A stretch of 64,000 nt of DNA from CADCUY01 sp964242735 (GTDB taxonomy: Bacteria; Actinomycetota; Actinomycetes; Actinomycetales; Quadrisphaeraceae). Position 1 is the stretch's first letter. Every line of letters begins with the position of its first letter. The DNA is taken from assembly GCA_964242735.1 (NCBI GenBank), contig CAXTAK010000003.1, positions 62,001-126,000 of the forward strand, read 5' to 3'. The notes below the pieces were generated by a model. That model was not told the DNA's origin. It was given only the letters and a program-made list of their open reading frames with translations, and did no database searches. Shown here one piece after another: positions 1 through 8,706 of the stretch. The position numbers and the translations under genes were made by a program.

Positions 1-515
1 AGCCAGAACCACAGCACCAGGGCCAGGCACACGACGTCCCCGCCGAGGGTCACCGCGCACAGCGCGGTCAGGCCGTGCACCGAGGCGGCGCGGACGACGG
101 CGATCACGGCCATGCCGACACCGACGGCGACGAGCGCGACGTCGTTCCACGCGGGCGCCTCGCCCCGGGCGTCGGCCTGGCGCCGGTCCTGGCGGAAGAC
201 GATGGGCGCGAGGACGGCGGCGCCGATCAGCTGCACGACCAGCACGACCACCCGGTCGGCGTCGGACCCGCTGACGAACGCCTCCACGGCGGCCTCGGTG
301 GCCAGCAGCGCGAGGACGAGCGCGATCACCCACGGCAGCCACCCGGTGGAGCGGCCACGGACGACCACGACCGCGGCGACGACCAGCCCCACGAGCACCT
401 GCACGACCGGGACGGCGACCTCGATGACGGCGAGCGGGAGCAGCAGCGTCAGCACCGCCGCCGCCGCGGCGGCGTGCAGGCGGGTGATCGCGCCCGAGGG
501 CCGGCGGAGTACCAC
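1..515 (-). CDS. Hypothetical polytopic membrane protein, 3' end beyond window
   Basis: I translated this strand directly. It is open from a GTG at 515 to the window edge, at least 171 residues, and the stop lies outside. An in-frame TGA lies upstream at about 596, so 515 is the best start; a G-rich stretch precedes it. Hydrophobic runs alternate with short charged loops, for example VAVPVVQVLVGLVVAAVVVV near nt 361-419, WVIALVLALLA near 301-340 and VVCLALVLWFWL at the edge, giving about five membrane segments. I recognise no family motif. The start and frame are fairly secure; the function is unknown. Confidence 0.55.
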   Translation of the reverse strand, partial: MVLRRPSGAITRLHAAAAAAVLTLLLPLAVIEVAVPVVQVLVGLVVAAVVVVRGRSTGWLPWVIALVLALLATEAAVEAFVSGSDADRVVVLVVQLIGAAVLAPIVFRQDRRQADARGEAPAWNDVALVAVGVGMAVIAVVRAASVHGLTALCAVTLGGDVVCLALVLWFW

Positions 516-593
516 GGCCCCCCATCGGCAGGACCCTCGGGCGCCTTGACGCCGCCGCGCCAGCGGCTGCGAGGCGCCGCACCCGATCGGCCC

Positions 594-1037
<444 letters not shown>

Positions 1038-1099
1038 CAGCGCCTCGTGCTCGCCGCCCGGCAGGGGGCCCCGGTCGAGACCCGAGCCGGGCGCGGGGC

Positions 1100-1729
1100 T
1101 CAGCGCAGGGCCTCGAGCAGCTCCACGAACCCGACGCGCTCGCCGAGCGCGGCCAGGGCGGTCGCGGGGTCGTTCCCCTCGGAGGTCTCGACGAGCTCCT
1201 CGGCCCCCAGTCCCACGTCGGCCAGCAGCGCGGCGTCCCCGGCCCAGCTGGGGCCGGCGATCACCGCCGTGCGGGCGTCGGCGTCGTCCGCGGAGCCCTG
1301 CTCCCGTCCGTCGCCACCGCTGGGGTCCCCGTCGTCACCGGTGGCGTCGCCGACCTCCCCGGTGGCGTCAGCGACCTCGGTGTCGTCGACGTCGTCGGCG
1401 GACCTCGCCGCACGAGCCCCCTCCGGGGTCGGGACGTCGTCGAAGACCTCCGCGAAGCGGCTGGCGCCGGCCGCCTCCAGGTCCGAGACGAACAGGCGCA
1501 CCCCGTCCCCGCCGGGGCGGGCGAGGGCGAACCACTCGTCCTCCCGCTCGAGCACCGCGATCACCAGTGCGCCCTCCTCGACGCTGTCGCTGGCGTCGCT
1601 GAGGGCGTCGGCGAGCGCGTCGACGTCCGCCACGTCGTCGAGGTCCACGTCGACCACCTGCCAGTCCGGCGGCGCGGGCGCCGTCGGGGTCGACGGGGTC
1701 GCCGCCAGCACCGCGGTGAAGTAGGCCAT
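1100..1729 (-). CDS. tRNA adenosine deaminase-associated protein
   Basis: Acidic 209-aa protein starting MAYFTAVLA at the ATG at 1729. The N-terminal ~100 residues match the small actinobacterial family found next to tadA. A low-complexity Asp/Gly/Ala-rich linker (roughly residues 115-150) follows, then a conserved tail GPSWAGDAALLADVGLG ending FVELLEALR. Biochemical role is unknown; the association with TadA rests on gene neighbourhood in this phylum. It is the first gene of the tadA transcript and diverges from upp with 97 bp between the starts, which should hold both promoters. Confidence 0.75.
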   Translation of the reverse strand: MAYFTAVLAATPSTPTAPAPPDWQVVDVDLDDVADVDALADALSDASDSVEEGALVIAVLEREDEWFALARPGGDGVRLFVSDLEAAGASRFAEVFDDVPTPEGARAARSADDVDDTEVADATGEVGDATGDDGDPSGGDGREQGSADDADARTAVIAGPSWAGDAALLADVGLGAEELVETSEGNDPATALAALGERVGFVELLEALR

Positions 1730-1826
1730 GGGCCCATCGTGGCGCAGGTCGCGGCGCAGGACCACGACATCCGCACACGCCCCCACCCGGACGGGTGCCG
1801 CTCGAGTGCTCGCTAGTGTCGCCGGC

Positions 1827-2462
1827 GTGGAGCTGCTCGTCGTCGACCACCCGCTCGTGGCGCACAAGCTCACGGCGCTGCGCGACGCCGCGACGGACAG
1901 CCCCACCTTCCGCCGCCTCACCGAGGAGCTCGTGACCCTCCTCGCCTACGAGGCGACGCGCGGGGTGCGGGTGGAGCCGGTGGAGGTCACCACCCCCGTG
2001 GCACCGGCGACCGGGGTGCGCCTGTCGGCGCCGAGGCCCCTGGTGGTGCCGATCCTGCGGGCGGGACTGGGGATGCTCGAGGGGATGCAGCGTCTCCTGC
2101 CCACCGCGGACGTCGGCTTCCTGGGGATGGTGCGCGACGAGCGCACGCTGCAGGCCACCACGTACGCCAACCGCCTGCCCGACGACCTGTCGGGGCGGCA
2201 GTGCTACGTGCTCGACCCCATGCTCGCCACCGGCGGCACCCTCGCCGCGGCGGTGCGCCACCTGGTGGACCTGGGGGCGGACGACGTCACCGCCATCTGC
2301 CTGCTCGCCGCCCCCGAGGGCGTGGCCTCCCTGCGGGGGGCCTTCGGCGACCGGGTGCCGGTCACGGTGGTCACCGCGGCCCTCGACGAACGGCTGGACG
2401 AGGTCGGGTACATCGTCCCCGGGCTCGGCGACGCCGGTGACCGCCTGTACGGGGTGGTCTGA
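1827..2462 (+). CDS. upp: Uracil phosphoribosyltransferase
   Basis: Salvages uracil with PRPP to UMP in the cytoplasm. The 211-aa product is normal family length from the GTG at 1827 (VELLVVDHPLVAHKLT). Visible motifs: PILRAGLGM near residue 76, the PRPP-binding DPMLATGGT near residue 130, and the uracil-binding C-terminal segment YIVPGLGDAGDR. An upstream in-frame ATG at 1728 would add 33 Arg-rich residues that do not fit the family. Divergent from the tadA-associated gene and convergent with the sigma factor gene. Confidence 0.95.
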   Translation: MELLVVDHPLVAHKLTALRDAATDSPTFRRLTEELVTLLAYEATRGVRVEPVEVTTPVAPATGVRLSAPRPLVVPILRAGLGMLEGMQRLLPTADVGFLGMVRDERTLQATTYANRLPDDLSGRQCYVLDPMLATGGTLAAAVRHLVDLGADDVTAICLLAAPEGVASLRGAFGDRVPVTVVTAALDERLDEVGYIVPGLGDAGDRLYGVV

Positions 2463-2479
2463 GCCGCACGGGTGGGGCT

Positions 2480-2498
2480 GCGGCCGACGTCAGGCCGC
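2480..2498. terminator. Possible bidirectional terminator between upp and sigma factor gene
   Basis: GCGGCC, 7-nt loop, GGCCGC: a perfect 6-bp stem at the convergent ends of upp and the sigma factor gene, overlapping the latter's stop. There is no T tract, as is common in very high-GC genomes. The evidence is the stem and its position only. Confidence 0.35.
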
Positions 2499-3299
2499 CT
2501 GGTCCTCCAACTGGGTGCGCAGGCGCGCCAGCGTGCGGCTGAGCAGCCGCGAGACCTGCATCTGCGTGACCCCGATGTCCGCGGCGATCTGGCTCTGCGT
2601 CCACCCGCGGAAGAACCGCAGGATGAGGATGTGCCGGTCCCGCTCGGGCAGCAGGGCCAGGAGCGGTCGCACGCTGACGAGGTCGACGACCTTCTCGAAG
2701 CGCTCGTCCTCCCCGCCGAGGGTGGCGCCCAGCGGCACGCCGTCCTGCTCCCCGTCCATCGGCGCGTCGAGCGACGTGAGGTGGTAGTCCTGGGCAGCGG
2801 CGAGGGCCTCGATGACCTCCTCCTGGTCGACGCCGAGGTGCACGGACAGCTCCGGGACGGTCGGTGAGCGGCCAGTGCGCTGGGTCAGCTCCTGGGCGGC
2901 CGCCCCGAGGGACAGGCGCAGCTCCTGCAGGCGGCGCGGGGGGCGCACCCCCCACCCGCGGTCCCGGAAGTGGCGGCGCAGCTCACCGGTGATCGTCGGG
3001 ACGGCGTACGGCAGGAAGCCGCGGCCCCTGCCGGGCTCGTAGTGCTGGGCGGCCTTGACCAGGGCCAGGCACGCGACCTGCACGAGGTCGTCCAGCTGCT
3101 CGCCGCGGTCGCGGAACCTCGCCGCCAGCGCGCGCGCCACCGGCAGGTTCAGCACCACCACCTCGTCGACGAGGCGGTGCCGCTCGACCTCCGACGTCGC
3201 AGTGCTCGCACGCTCCAGGAGGTCCTCGGTGGTGCGCTCTCTGGATGAGGAGACGGTCACAGGCGCCAGCCCAGCACCAGCGCGCACGAGCGGCAACAC
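2490..3299 (-). CDS. RNA polymerase sigma factor, SigB/SigF (stress) family
   Basis: Sigma-70 group 3 factor, the general stress or sporulation type of Gram-positives. Region 2 is visible (QLDDLVQVACLALVKAAQHY, then YAVPTITGELRRHFRD), region 3 follows (QELTQRTGRSPTVPELS) and region 4 carries the helix-turn-helix WTQSQIAADIGVTQMQVSRL near the C terminus. Length 269 aa from GTG 3299; the GTG at 3260 (VTVSSSRERTTED) is an equally possible start and gives the usual length. No anti-sigma factor gene is adjacent, so control by an anti-sigma/anti-anti-sigma partner would have to act from elsewhere. Diverges from the small gene at 3434. Confidence 0.9.
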   Translation of the reverse strand: MLPLVRAGAGLAPVTVSSSRERTTEDLLERASTATSEVERHRLVDEVVVLNLPVARALAARFRDRGEQLDDLVQVACLALVKAAQHYEPGRGRGFLPYAVPTITGELRRHFRDRGWGVRPPRRLQELRLSLGAAAQELTQRTGRSPTVPELSVHLGVDQEEVIEALAAAQDYHLTSLDAPMDGEQDGVPLGATLGGEDERFEKVVDLVSVRPLLALLPERDRHILILRFFRGWTQSQIAADIGVTQMQVSRLLSRTLARLRTQLEDQAA

Positions 3300-3433
3300 G
3301 AGGGGCGCTCACCGTCCGCACCGGCGTGGGCGCCGGATCGGCACCGGGTCTGCCTGCGGTGAGCGGCGCACCGGTCCCGGGTCCGGGCGAGCTCGGCACT
3401 GCGGTGCAGGAGCGGCGGTGGTAGGGATGCGCC

Positions 3434-3808
3434 ATGGCCTTCGGCAGGGACTCCGCCTCGTCCGGCACCGACGACGTCCAGGGCTCCGGCTCGGGGGTGC
3501 CCGTCGACCCCGAGGACGTCGAGGTCATCGAGGCCCCCGCCGACCCCAGGGAGCGGCAGGCGTTCATCCAGTCGATGGTCGCCGAGGTGACCGAGCGCTT
3601 CAGCGGTGAGCACCTGGACGTGGTGATCGAGGCGCTGTCGCAGCGCATCGCCGCCTCGGGGCTGCCGGAGCAGCCGATCAAGTGGGTGACCGACACCGCC
3701 GCGGAGATCACCGAGGGCCGCCACGTCGTCGTCGACCGGCACCTGGGGATCCGCCCCGGCGGAGACACCGATCGCGTGCCGGAGGAGGCCCGCGACCCGC
3801 GCGCCTGA
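3434..3808 (+). CDS. Hypothetical protein, 124 aa
   Basis: Soluble acidic protein. Ser/Gly/Asp-rich N-terminal tail (residues 1-35), then a likely folded segment PRERQAFIQSMVAEVTERF, HLDVVIEALSQRIAASG and a charged C terminus. No membrane segments or catalytic motif. Starts at ATG 3434. It diverges from the sigma factor gene and is followed on the same strand by another small protein 79 nt on. I do not recognise the family. Confidence 0.6.
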   Translation: MAFGRDSASSGTDDVQGSGSGVPVDPEDVEVIEAPADPRERQAFIQSMVAEVTERFSGEHLDVVIEALSQRIAASGLPEQPIKWVTDTAAEITEGRHVVVDRHLGIRPGGDTDRVPEEARDPRA

Positions 3809-3887
3809 GGGCCCCCGCACCTCCGTCACCAGCGCGGCCAGCCGTCCCGGCACCCCGCACCACGCCGCACCACCCGAGAGGACCACC

Positions 3888-4079
3888 GTGACCCAGCCCG
3901 CCGAGCCCGCCTCCAACGAGGGCGTCACCGTCACCGAGGAGGAGATCGCCGCCGCCATGGGCGTCAACTCCGTGCCCGACGAGGTGCGCGTGACCTCCAC
4001 CGACCCCGACGAGACCGGGCTGGTCGTCGACGGCGCGGGGGAGCTGCGCCCTCCCTCGCAGCAGAGCCCGGGCTCGTAG
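3888..4079 (+). CDS. Hypothetical small protein, 63 aa
   Basis: Short acidic protein starting at a GTG with GAGAGGA upstream. It is rich in Thr/Glu/Asp/Pro with one helix-like stretch (EEEIAAAMGV). No recognised domain. The RBS and acidic composition support translation; function unknown. Possibly co-transcribed with the 124-aa protein before it. Confidence 0.5.
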   Translation: MTQPAEPASNEGVTVTEEEIAAAMGVNSVPDEVRVTSTDPDETGLVVDGAGELRPPSQQSPGS

Positions 4080-4112
4080 GCCCCCCCGAGCTCGCCGGCG
4101 TCCGACTCGCGC

Positions 4113-4721
4113 TCAGCCCTCGGCGGCGTCCTGCAGCATCGCGTAGGAGGCCTGCAGGACGTTCGAGCCCGCGACCACGGTCATCGTCGTCGCCACCCAG
4201 CGCGTGGCGCGCGGCGCGGCGGCGTAGCTGGCGACCAACCCGGTGCCCACCCACTGCGAGAAGCAGAACGGGCACGTCACCAGTTCCCCGACGGCGTGCC
4301 GCACCGATCCCTCGCGGGGGCTCTCGGTGACCTGCCCGGGTCCTGCAGGCGCCTCGTAGGTGGTGAAGGGCGAGCGCGCGAAGGACGTCACGGAGTCCTT
4401 CGTGATGGTGTGGGTGAGCATGAAGGTCGCCACCGTCAGCAGCACCAGCTCGCCGGGCGGGGGGAAGGCAGCGCCGCGCCGGCGCGTGGCCAGCACCGCA
4501 GCAGCCAGCAGCGCCGCCCCGGAGTAGGTCGAGGCGAGCAGCGCGTACCCGGTCAGGGGTCGCTCCTCCGCCCCCGCCTCGTACTCGGTGCGGTTGCGCA
4601 GCCACCAGCCCGCCAGCGCGGCCACGGGCCCGCTGTGCCGGTGGGCGGCCCGGGCGAGGTGCGCGTCGGTGTCGCCGTCGGTGGTGGCCTCGGTGGACGT
4701 GGTGCCGGTCGGGTCGGTCAT
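4113..4721 (-). CDS. DUF1360 membrane protein
   Basis: 202-aa membrane protein starting MTDPTGTTST at ATG 4721. After a hydrophilic N terminus there are about four membrane segments (YALLASTYSGAALLAAAVLA; ELVLLTVATFMLTHTITKD; the segment around WVGTGLVASYAAA; and WVATTMTVVAGSNVLQA). The hallmark CPFCFSQWVG motif and the THTITKDSVTSF region match DUF1360, found in sporulation and cell-envelope loci of Gram-positives. Exact function unknown. It follows the SRPBCC gene on the same strand after 10 nt, so they probably share a transcript. Confidence 0.75.
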   Translation of the reverse strand: MTDPTGTTSTEATTDGDTDAHLARAAHRHSGPVAALAGWWLRNRTEYEAGAEERPLTGYALLASTYSGAALLAAAVLATRRRGAAFPPPGELVLLTVATFMLTHTITKDSVTSFARSPFTTYEAPAGPGQVTESPREGSVRHAVGELVTCPFCFSQWVGTGLVASYAAAPRATRWVATTMTVVAGSNVLQASYAMLQDAAEG

Positions 4722-4731
4722 GGGGCCATGG

Positions 4732-5259
4732 TCACCCGGGGTCGGGCCCCGACACACCGGCGGGGCCTCCATCCGGTGGGCCCGTGGGGCCGTCGGGTGC
4801 GTCGCCGGCGGCGCGGCGGCTCTCGGCGGCGCGCCCGACGGCGAGCAGGTCGAGGCGGTGGAGGGTCTCGGCGTTGCGCAGGTCCATCAGACGCCGGCGC
4901 ACCGGTCCCGGCACGGCCAGGGCGGGCCCGGCGGTGGCGTCCTCCTCCAGGGTCACCGCCGTCGTGCCCGCGTCGACCGGTTCCAGGCGCAGCGTGATGC
5001 GGGCCTGACCCGCGGGCCACCCCCGGGCGGTCAGCACCAGCAGTCGCCCGTCCTCGACGTCCTCCACGGTGGTGGTGTCGTCGATCACCAGCGGCCACGA
5101 CCCCGCGGAGTGGTGCAGGCGGGTGCCCACCGCGGGCCATCCGGCGTCCACGGCGCGCATGCGGGCCGCACCGACGACGAACAGGGGGTAGGACCACCCG
5201 TCGGCGAGGACGCGCCACACCTGGCCGACGGGGACCGCCACCACGCGTCTCTGGGTCAC
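4732..5259 (-). CDS. SRPBCC (START/polyketide cyclase-like) family protein
   Basis: 175-aa protein. It opens with the usual beta-strand RRVVAVPVGQVWRVLADGW and has the family's alternating strands (TRLHHSAGSWPLVIDDTTTV; TARGWPAGQARITLRL; TTAVTLEEDATAGPALAVPG), followed by a helix LRNAETLHRLDLLAVGR. The fold binds hydrophobic ligands or lipids; substrate cannot be read from sequence. The C-terminal 30 residues are Gly/Pro/Asp-rich and probably disordered. Upstream of the DUF1360 gene in the same direction. Confidence 0.75.
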   Translation of the reverse strand: MTQRRVVAVPVGQVWRVLADGWSYPLFVVGAARMRAVDAGWPAVGTRLHHSAGSWPLVIDDTTTVEDVEDGRLLVLTARGWPAGQARITLRLEPVDAGTTAVTLEEDATAGPALAVPGPVRRRLMDLRNAETLHRLDLLAVGRAAESRRAAGDAPDGPTGPPDGGPAGVSGPDPG

Positions 5260-5630
5260 GGCAGCTGCTTACCAGGTGGGGCGCGGTGGTGGGGCGCGGT
5301 GGTGGGGGTGACGGCTGGGCGCACCGGGAGGTGGCGGCGGGCGGGGCCCCGCACCGACGCTGATCGCCCACGGGTTCGCGTGCGCACGCGCGGGAGGCCC
5401 GCATCCTTGCCGGGTCGTGCCCGGTGGCGTGCCCGACGACCCGCCGCCCCTGCGGCCGGGCGCGGGCGGGCGACGGCGGCGACGCCGGTTGCCTGCGGTG
5501 GTGCGACCCGTGCCGCACGCGGCGTCCCCGTGCCGACGGGGTCGGCACACGGCGTCCCCGTGCCGACGAGCTGGCGCGGGGACGCCGCACATGAGCACGG
5601 GGACGCCGCGTGCGATGACCGGACGGCGAG
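5260..5630. other. Intergenic region with repeat element, no gene
   Basis: No supported gene in about 370 bp. The first 250 bp are GC-rich with low-complexity GGTGGGG stretches. The right part (5515-5613) holds the repeat cluster listed separately. The reading frame of the following serine hydrolase remnant is closed by a TGA at 5616. Confidence 0.5.
5515..5613. repeat. Perfect 19-bp inverted repeat with internal direct copies
   Basis: gcacgcggcgtccccgtgc at 5515-5533 is exactly reverse-complemented at 5595-5613. Between the arms lies a second direct copy of cggcgtccccgtgccgacg (5550-5568; first copy 5520-5538) and a shorter inverted copy (GCGGGGACGCCGC, about 5576-5588). The cluster could fold as alternative stem-loops. 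It sits directly before a decayed gene. It resembles REP-like or decayed mobile-element ends, but no transposase is near. Confidence 0.6.
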
Positions 5631-6115
5631 GTGCGCCTCGCCGGCGTCGGGTCCTCCGGCGACAGCGCCCGCCCGCGCGTCGACGACCAGACCCGCTTCG
5701 AGATCGGCTCCGTCACCAAGGGCCCGACCGGTCTGCTCCTCGCCGAGCAGGTGGCCCGCGGTGAGGCCGCCCCCGACGAGCCGCTCGGTGAGGGGGCGCG
5801 ACCCTGGAGGACCTGGCGACCCACACCTCCGGCCTGCCCGGGCTCCCGCTGCCGGCGCCGCTGACCTCCCTGCCCGCGATCCTCAGCGGCGGGAACCCCC
5901 ACCGCGACGACGCGGACGACGTGCTCGCCGTGGCGGAGGCCGCGGAACCCCCCGGCGACGGCGACCCCGCCTCCTCCACCGTCGGCGCGGCGGCGGCCGG
6001 CGACCTGCTCGCCGCGCGGGCCGGCGCTGAGTGCGACCAGCTGCTCACCCAGCGGGTCCTGGCGCCCCTGGGCACGGGCAGCACCCCGGTGGCACACGGC
6101 ACAGCCCGCGCGGGA
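5631..6115 (+). pseudogene. Decayed serine hydrolase (class C beta-lactamase family) remnant
   Basis: Two frames together carry a beta-lactamase-family N half. Frame one (from 5631) reads DDQTRFEIGSVTKGPTGLLL, with the Ser-x-x-Lys nucleophile motif SVTK. After about 5800 the match continues in another frame with TLEDLATHTSGLPGLP, and later CDQLLTQRVLAPLG. The YSN-type second motif appears degenerated to SST (before VGAAAAGDLLAARAG). There is no clear start, one frame change and the C-terminal half is absent, ending just before the radical SAM gene. Frame loss plus a missing catalytic residue argue for a true pseudogene rather than only a sequencing error. Confidence 0.7.
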
Positions 6116-6148
6116 GCACGCGGGCGCCGCACGGTGTTGGGACCAGGG

Positions 6149-7246
6149 ATGGACACCCCCACCGCCCGCGCCCCCCGCCGCTGGATCCCCCGCCGCGTCC
6201 TGGTCACCGCCTCCGCCGCCGAGCGCCCCCACGGGCGAGGGATCATCGAGCGCTGCGAGGCCGCCGGGGTCTCCGACATCGAGGTGCTGCGCGGTGACCG
6301 CCTGCCCTCGCTGAAGGGCGAGGACGAGCGCGCGACGTACGCCCTGGCCAAGGCCACGCTGGCGGTGGTGACCTCCGCGCCGTCCGCCCGCACGCTCGTG
6401 CCGATCCCCCCCAGCGCCGACTGGCGGCTCGACCTGGCCGTCGGCTGCCCCGCGCACTGCCAGTACTGCTACCTCGCAGGCTCCCTCGCCGGCCCCCCGG
6501 TGACCCGGGTGTTCGCGGACCTGCCCGAGGTGCTCGGGGCGATGGACGACCACGTCGGGCGCGGGTCGATCACCTCCGCGTCGGAGGGGCGGCGCCACGA
6601 GGGCACCACCTTCGAGGTCTCCTGCTACACCGACCCCCTGGGCATCGAGCACCTGACCGGGAGCCTCGCCGCCACCATCAGCCACGTCGGCACCCGTGCG
6701 TGGCCGGGACCGGTGGGCCTGCGGTTCACCACCAAGTTCGACGACGTCACAGGGCTGCTCGACCTGCCGCACGGCGGGCGCACCCGGGTGCGCTTCTCGG
6801 TGAACTCCGCCGGCCCCGGCGGCGCGGAGCGCTTCGAGGGCGGCACCGCGCGCGTCGCCGAGCGCATCGGCGCGCTGCGGCGCACGGCGCTCGCCGGCTA
6901 CCCCGTGGGCCTGACCATCGCCCCCGTGGTGCCCGACCCGGGCTGGGAGGAGCGGTACGGGCAGCTGCTGGACGACGTCGCCGCCGCGACCGCCGGCGTC
7001 CCCGACCTGGACCTCACCACCGAGGTCATCACGCACCGCTTCACCCCGAAGAGCCGCGAGGTCCTCCTCGGGTGGTACCCGCGCACCCAGCTGGAGATGG
7101 ACCCCGCGCAGCGCGCCACCAAGCGCGGCAAGTACGGCAACGTCAAGCACGTCTACCCCGCGGAGACCATGACGGCGCTGCGCACCTGGTTCGCCACCGA
7201 GGTCGCCGAGCGGCTGCCCACCGCCCGTCAGCTGTACCTGACCTGA
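6149..7246 (+). CDS. Spore photoproduct lyase family radical SAM protein
   Basis: 365-aa protein from ATG 6149 (MDTPTARAPRRWIP), with CAGGG upstream. The [4Fe-4S]/SAM motif is C-x3-C-x2-C (CPAHCQYC, Cys about 100, 104, 107). Flanking family features include RRVLVTASAAERPHGR, SCYTDPLGIEHLTG and RFTTKFDDVTGLL. SplB proteins repair the 5-thyminyl-5,6-dihydrothymine dimer in UV-irradiated spores; actinobacterial homologues are annotated in the same family, but whether this one repairs DNA is inferred. The same frame is open upstream through the hydrolase remnant, but the family homology begins at this ATG. Confidence 0.85.
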   Translation: MDTPTARAPRRWIPRRVLVTASAAERPHGRGIIERCEAAGVSDIEVLRGDRLPSLKGEDERATYALAKATLAVVTSAPSARTLVPIPPSADWRLDLAVGCPAHCQYCYLAGSLAGPPVTRVFADLPEVLGAMDDHVGRGSITSASEGRRHEGTTFEVSCYTDPLGIEHLTGSLAATISHVGTRAWPGPVGLRFTTKFDDVTGLLDLPHGGRTRVRFSVNSAGPGGAERFEGGTARVAERIGALRRTALAGYPVGLTIAPVVPDPGWEERYGQLLDDVAAATAGVPDLDLTTEVITHRFTPKSREVLLGWYPRTQLEMDPAQRATKRGKYGNVKHVYPAETMTALRTWFATEVAERLPTARQLYLT

Positions 7247-7256
7247 CCGACGGCGT

Positions 7257-7275
7257 GCCGGCTCGCCTAGCCGGC
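7257..7275. terminator. Possible convergent terminator
   Basis: GCCGGC, 7-nt loop, GCCGGC just after the radical SAM gene and across the stop of the convergent 88-aa gene. Stem of 6 bp without a T tract. Supported by the stem and its convergent location only. Confidence 0.35.
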
Positions 7276-7533
7276 GGCGGGCAGGTGGCGCAGGCGGGTC
7301 GCCGGCACCCGAGGGGCGGGCACCACCGCGCTTCCCACGGGCACGGTGGCGGCGCGACCGCCGTCGTGCCACAGGGCCACCCCGCGCCGGCGCAGCTCCG
7401 CGATGGCCTCCAGGCACACCTGCCCGGCGCGAGCCCGCACCAGCGGGTCGGGGGAGTCCATGCGCTCGTCCGCCGCCCGCCGCAGCTCGGCGCGGAGCGC
7501 CTCGTCCGACGGGGAGGTGCTGGAGGTGTCCAC
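7267..7533 (-). CDS. Hypothetical protein, 88 aa
   Basis: Small soluble protein with a helical, charged N half (DEALRAELRRAADERMDS; VCLEAIAELRRRGVALW) and an Ala/Val/Pro-rich tail. No recognised domain and no membrane segment. Convergent with the radical SAM gene and preceded by 108 bp with no gene. Function unknown. Confidence 0.5.
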   Translation of the reverse strand: MDTSSTSPSDEALRAELRRAADERMDSPDPLVRARAGQVCLEAIAELRRRGVALWHDGGRAATVPVGSAVVPAPRVPATRLRHLPAAG

Positions 7534-7641
7534 GGCGGCTCCTGACGTCGGGGTCGGGCCCCGACGGGCGCAGCCCCCGGGGTGATCTCACTGTGGCACG
7601 GACCCACAGACCTCCGGAAGCACCGCGGCGCACTCCGTGAC

Positions 7642-8601
7642 TCAGCGACGCCCGGAGGCCGGTGGTCGCGGGGCCATCACCGAGATGAGCTCGTAGGCCA
7701 CGTGCGCGGCCGCGATGCCGGTGACCTCCGCGTGGTCGTACGCCGGCGCGACCTCCACGACGTCGGCGCCGACCACGCGCAGCGCCGCGGTGCTGCGCAG
7801 CACCGACAGCAGCTCCCGGCTGGTCAGGCCACCCGCCTCGGGGGTGCCGGTGCCCGGGGCGTGCGCGGGGTCGAGCACGTCGATGTCGACGGAGACGTAC
7901 ACGGGCCGGTCGCCGACGCGCTCGGCGAGGCGCTGCGCGACGCCGCGCCACCCCAGGTCGGCGGTGTCGTCGGCGGTGATGACCTGGAAGCCCAGCACCT
8001 GGTCCTCGTAGAGGTCGCGGTCGGAGTACAGGGGCCCGCGGATGCCGACGTGGGCGCACGCCCCGACGTCGAGCAGGCCCTCCTCACTGGCCCGGCGGAA
8101 CGGGGTGCCGTGGGTGTACGGCTCCCCGAAGTAGGTGTCCCACGTGTCGAGGTGGGCGTCGAAGTGGACCACCGCGACGGGCCCGTGACGCTGTGCGGCG
8201 ACCCGCAGCAGCGGCAGGGCGATGGTGTGGTCACCCCCGATGGTCACCAGCCGCGCCCCCCCGGAGGTGAGGTCCGCGGCGCCGGCCTGCACCTGCGCGA
8301 CGGCGCCGGCGATGTCGAAGGGGTTGACGGCCAGGTCACCGGCGTCGACGACCTGCTGCGCGGTGAACGGCATCACCTGCTGGGCGGGGTTGTACGGGCG
8401 CAGGAGCCGCGAGGAGGCGCGCACGTGGGAGGGCCCGAAGCGCGCCCCGGGGCGGTAGGAGACCCCGGAGTCGAAGGGCACGCCCAGCACCGCGACGTCG
8501 AAGGCGGCCACCTCGTCCACTCGCGGCAGGCGCGCGAAGGTCGCCGGGCCGGCGTAGCGGGGCACGCGGGTGGCGTCCACGGGGCCCAGCGGTGCGCTCA
8601 C
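7642..8601 (-). CDS. speB: Agmatinase / arginase-family ureohydrolase
   Basis: 319-aa enzyme from GTG 8601 (VSAPLGPVDATRVPRYAG). All Mn2-binding motifs of the ureohydrolase superfamily are present in order: GGDHT, DAHLDTWD and SVDIDVLDPAHAPGTGTPE. The last motif and the N-terminal FDVAVLGVPFDSGVSYRPG favour agmatinase or guanidinobutyrase over arginase. Expected reaction: agmatine to putrescine plus urea, in the cytoplasm. It diverges from the alcohol dehydrogenase at 8707; the 105-bp gap should hold both promoters. Agmatine versus another guanidino compound as substrate cannot be decided here. Confidence 0.85.
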   Translation of the reverse strand: MSAPLGPVDATRVPRYAGPATFARLPRVDEVAAFDVAVLGVPFDSGVSYRPGARFGPSHVRASSRLLRPYNPAQQVMPFTAQQVVDAGDLAVNPFDIAGAVAQVQAGAADLTSGGARLVTIGGDHTIALPLLRVAAQRHGPVAVVHFDAHLDTWDTYFGEPYTHGTPFRRASEEGLLDVGACAHVGIRGPLYSDRDLYEDQVLGFQVITADDTADLGWRGVAQRLAERVGDRPVYVSVDIDVLDPAHAPGTGTPEAGGLTSRELLSVLRSTAALRVVGADVVEVAPAYDHAEVTGIAAAHVAYELISVMAPRPPASGRR

Positions 8602-8706
8602 GCGGTCACCCTGGCACGGGCGGCGGCGGTCGGTCGGGCGAGCGGTCCCGGCGGGTGGGTCGGTCCCGGCGGGGTTCCGGCCACCGCCGGCGGGTATCAC
8701 CCACCC

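Noticed and set aside
4718..8059. Very long minus-strand open frame (1113 residues) across several genes
   Set aside because: Arg/Gly/Pro-rich shadow of GC-rich coding DNA; covers the SRPBCC, radical SAM and agmatinase genes in wrong frames.
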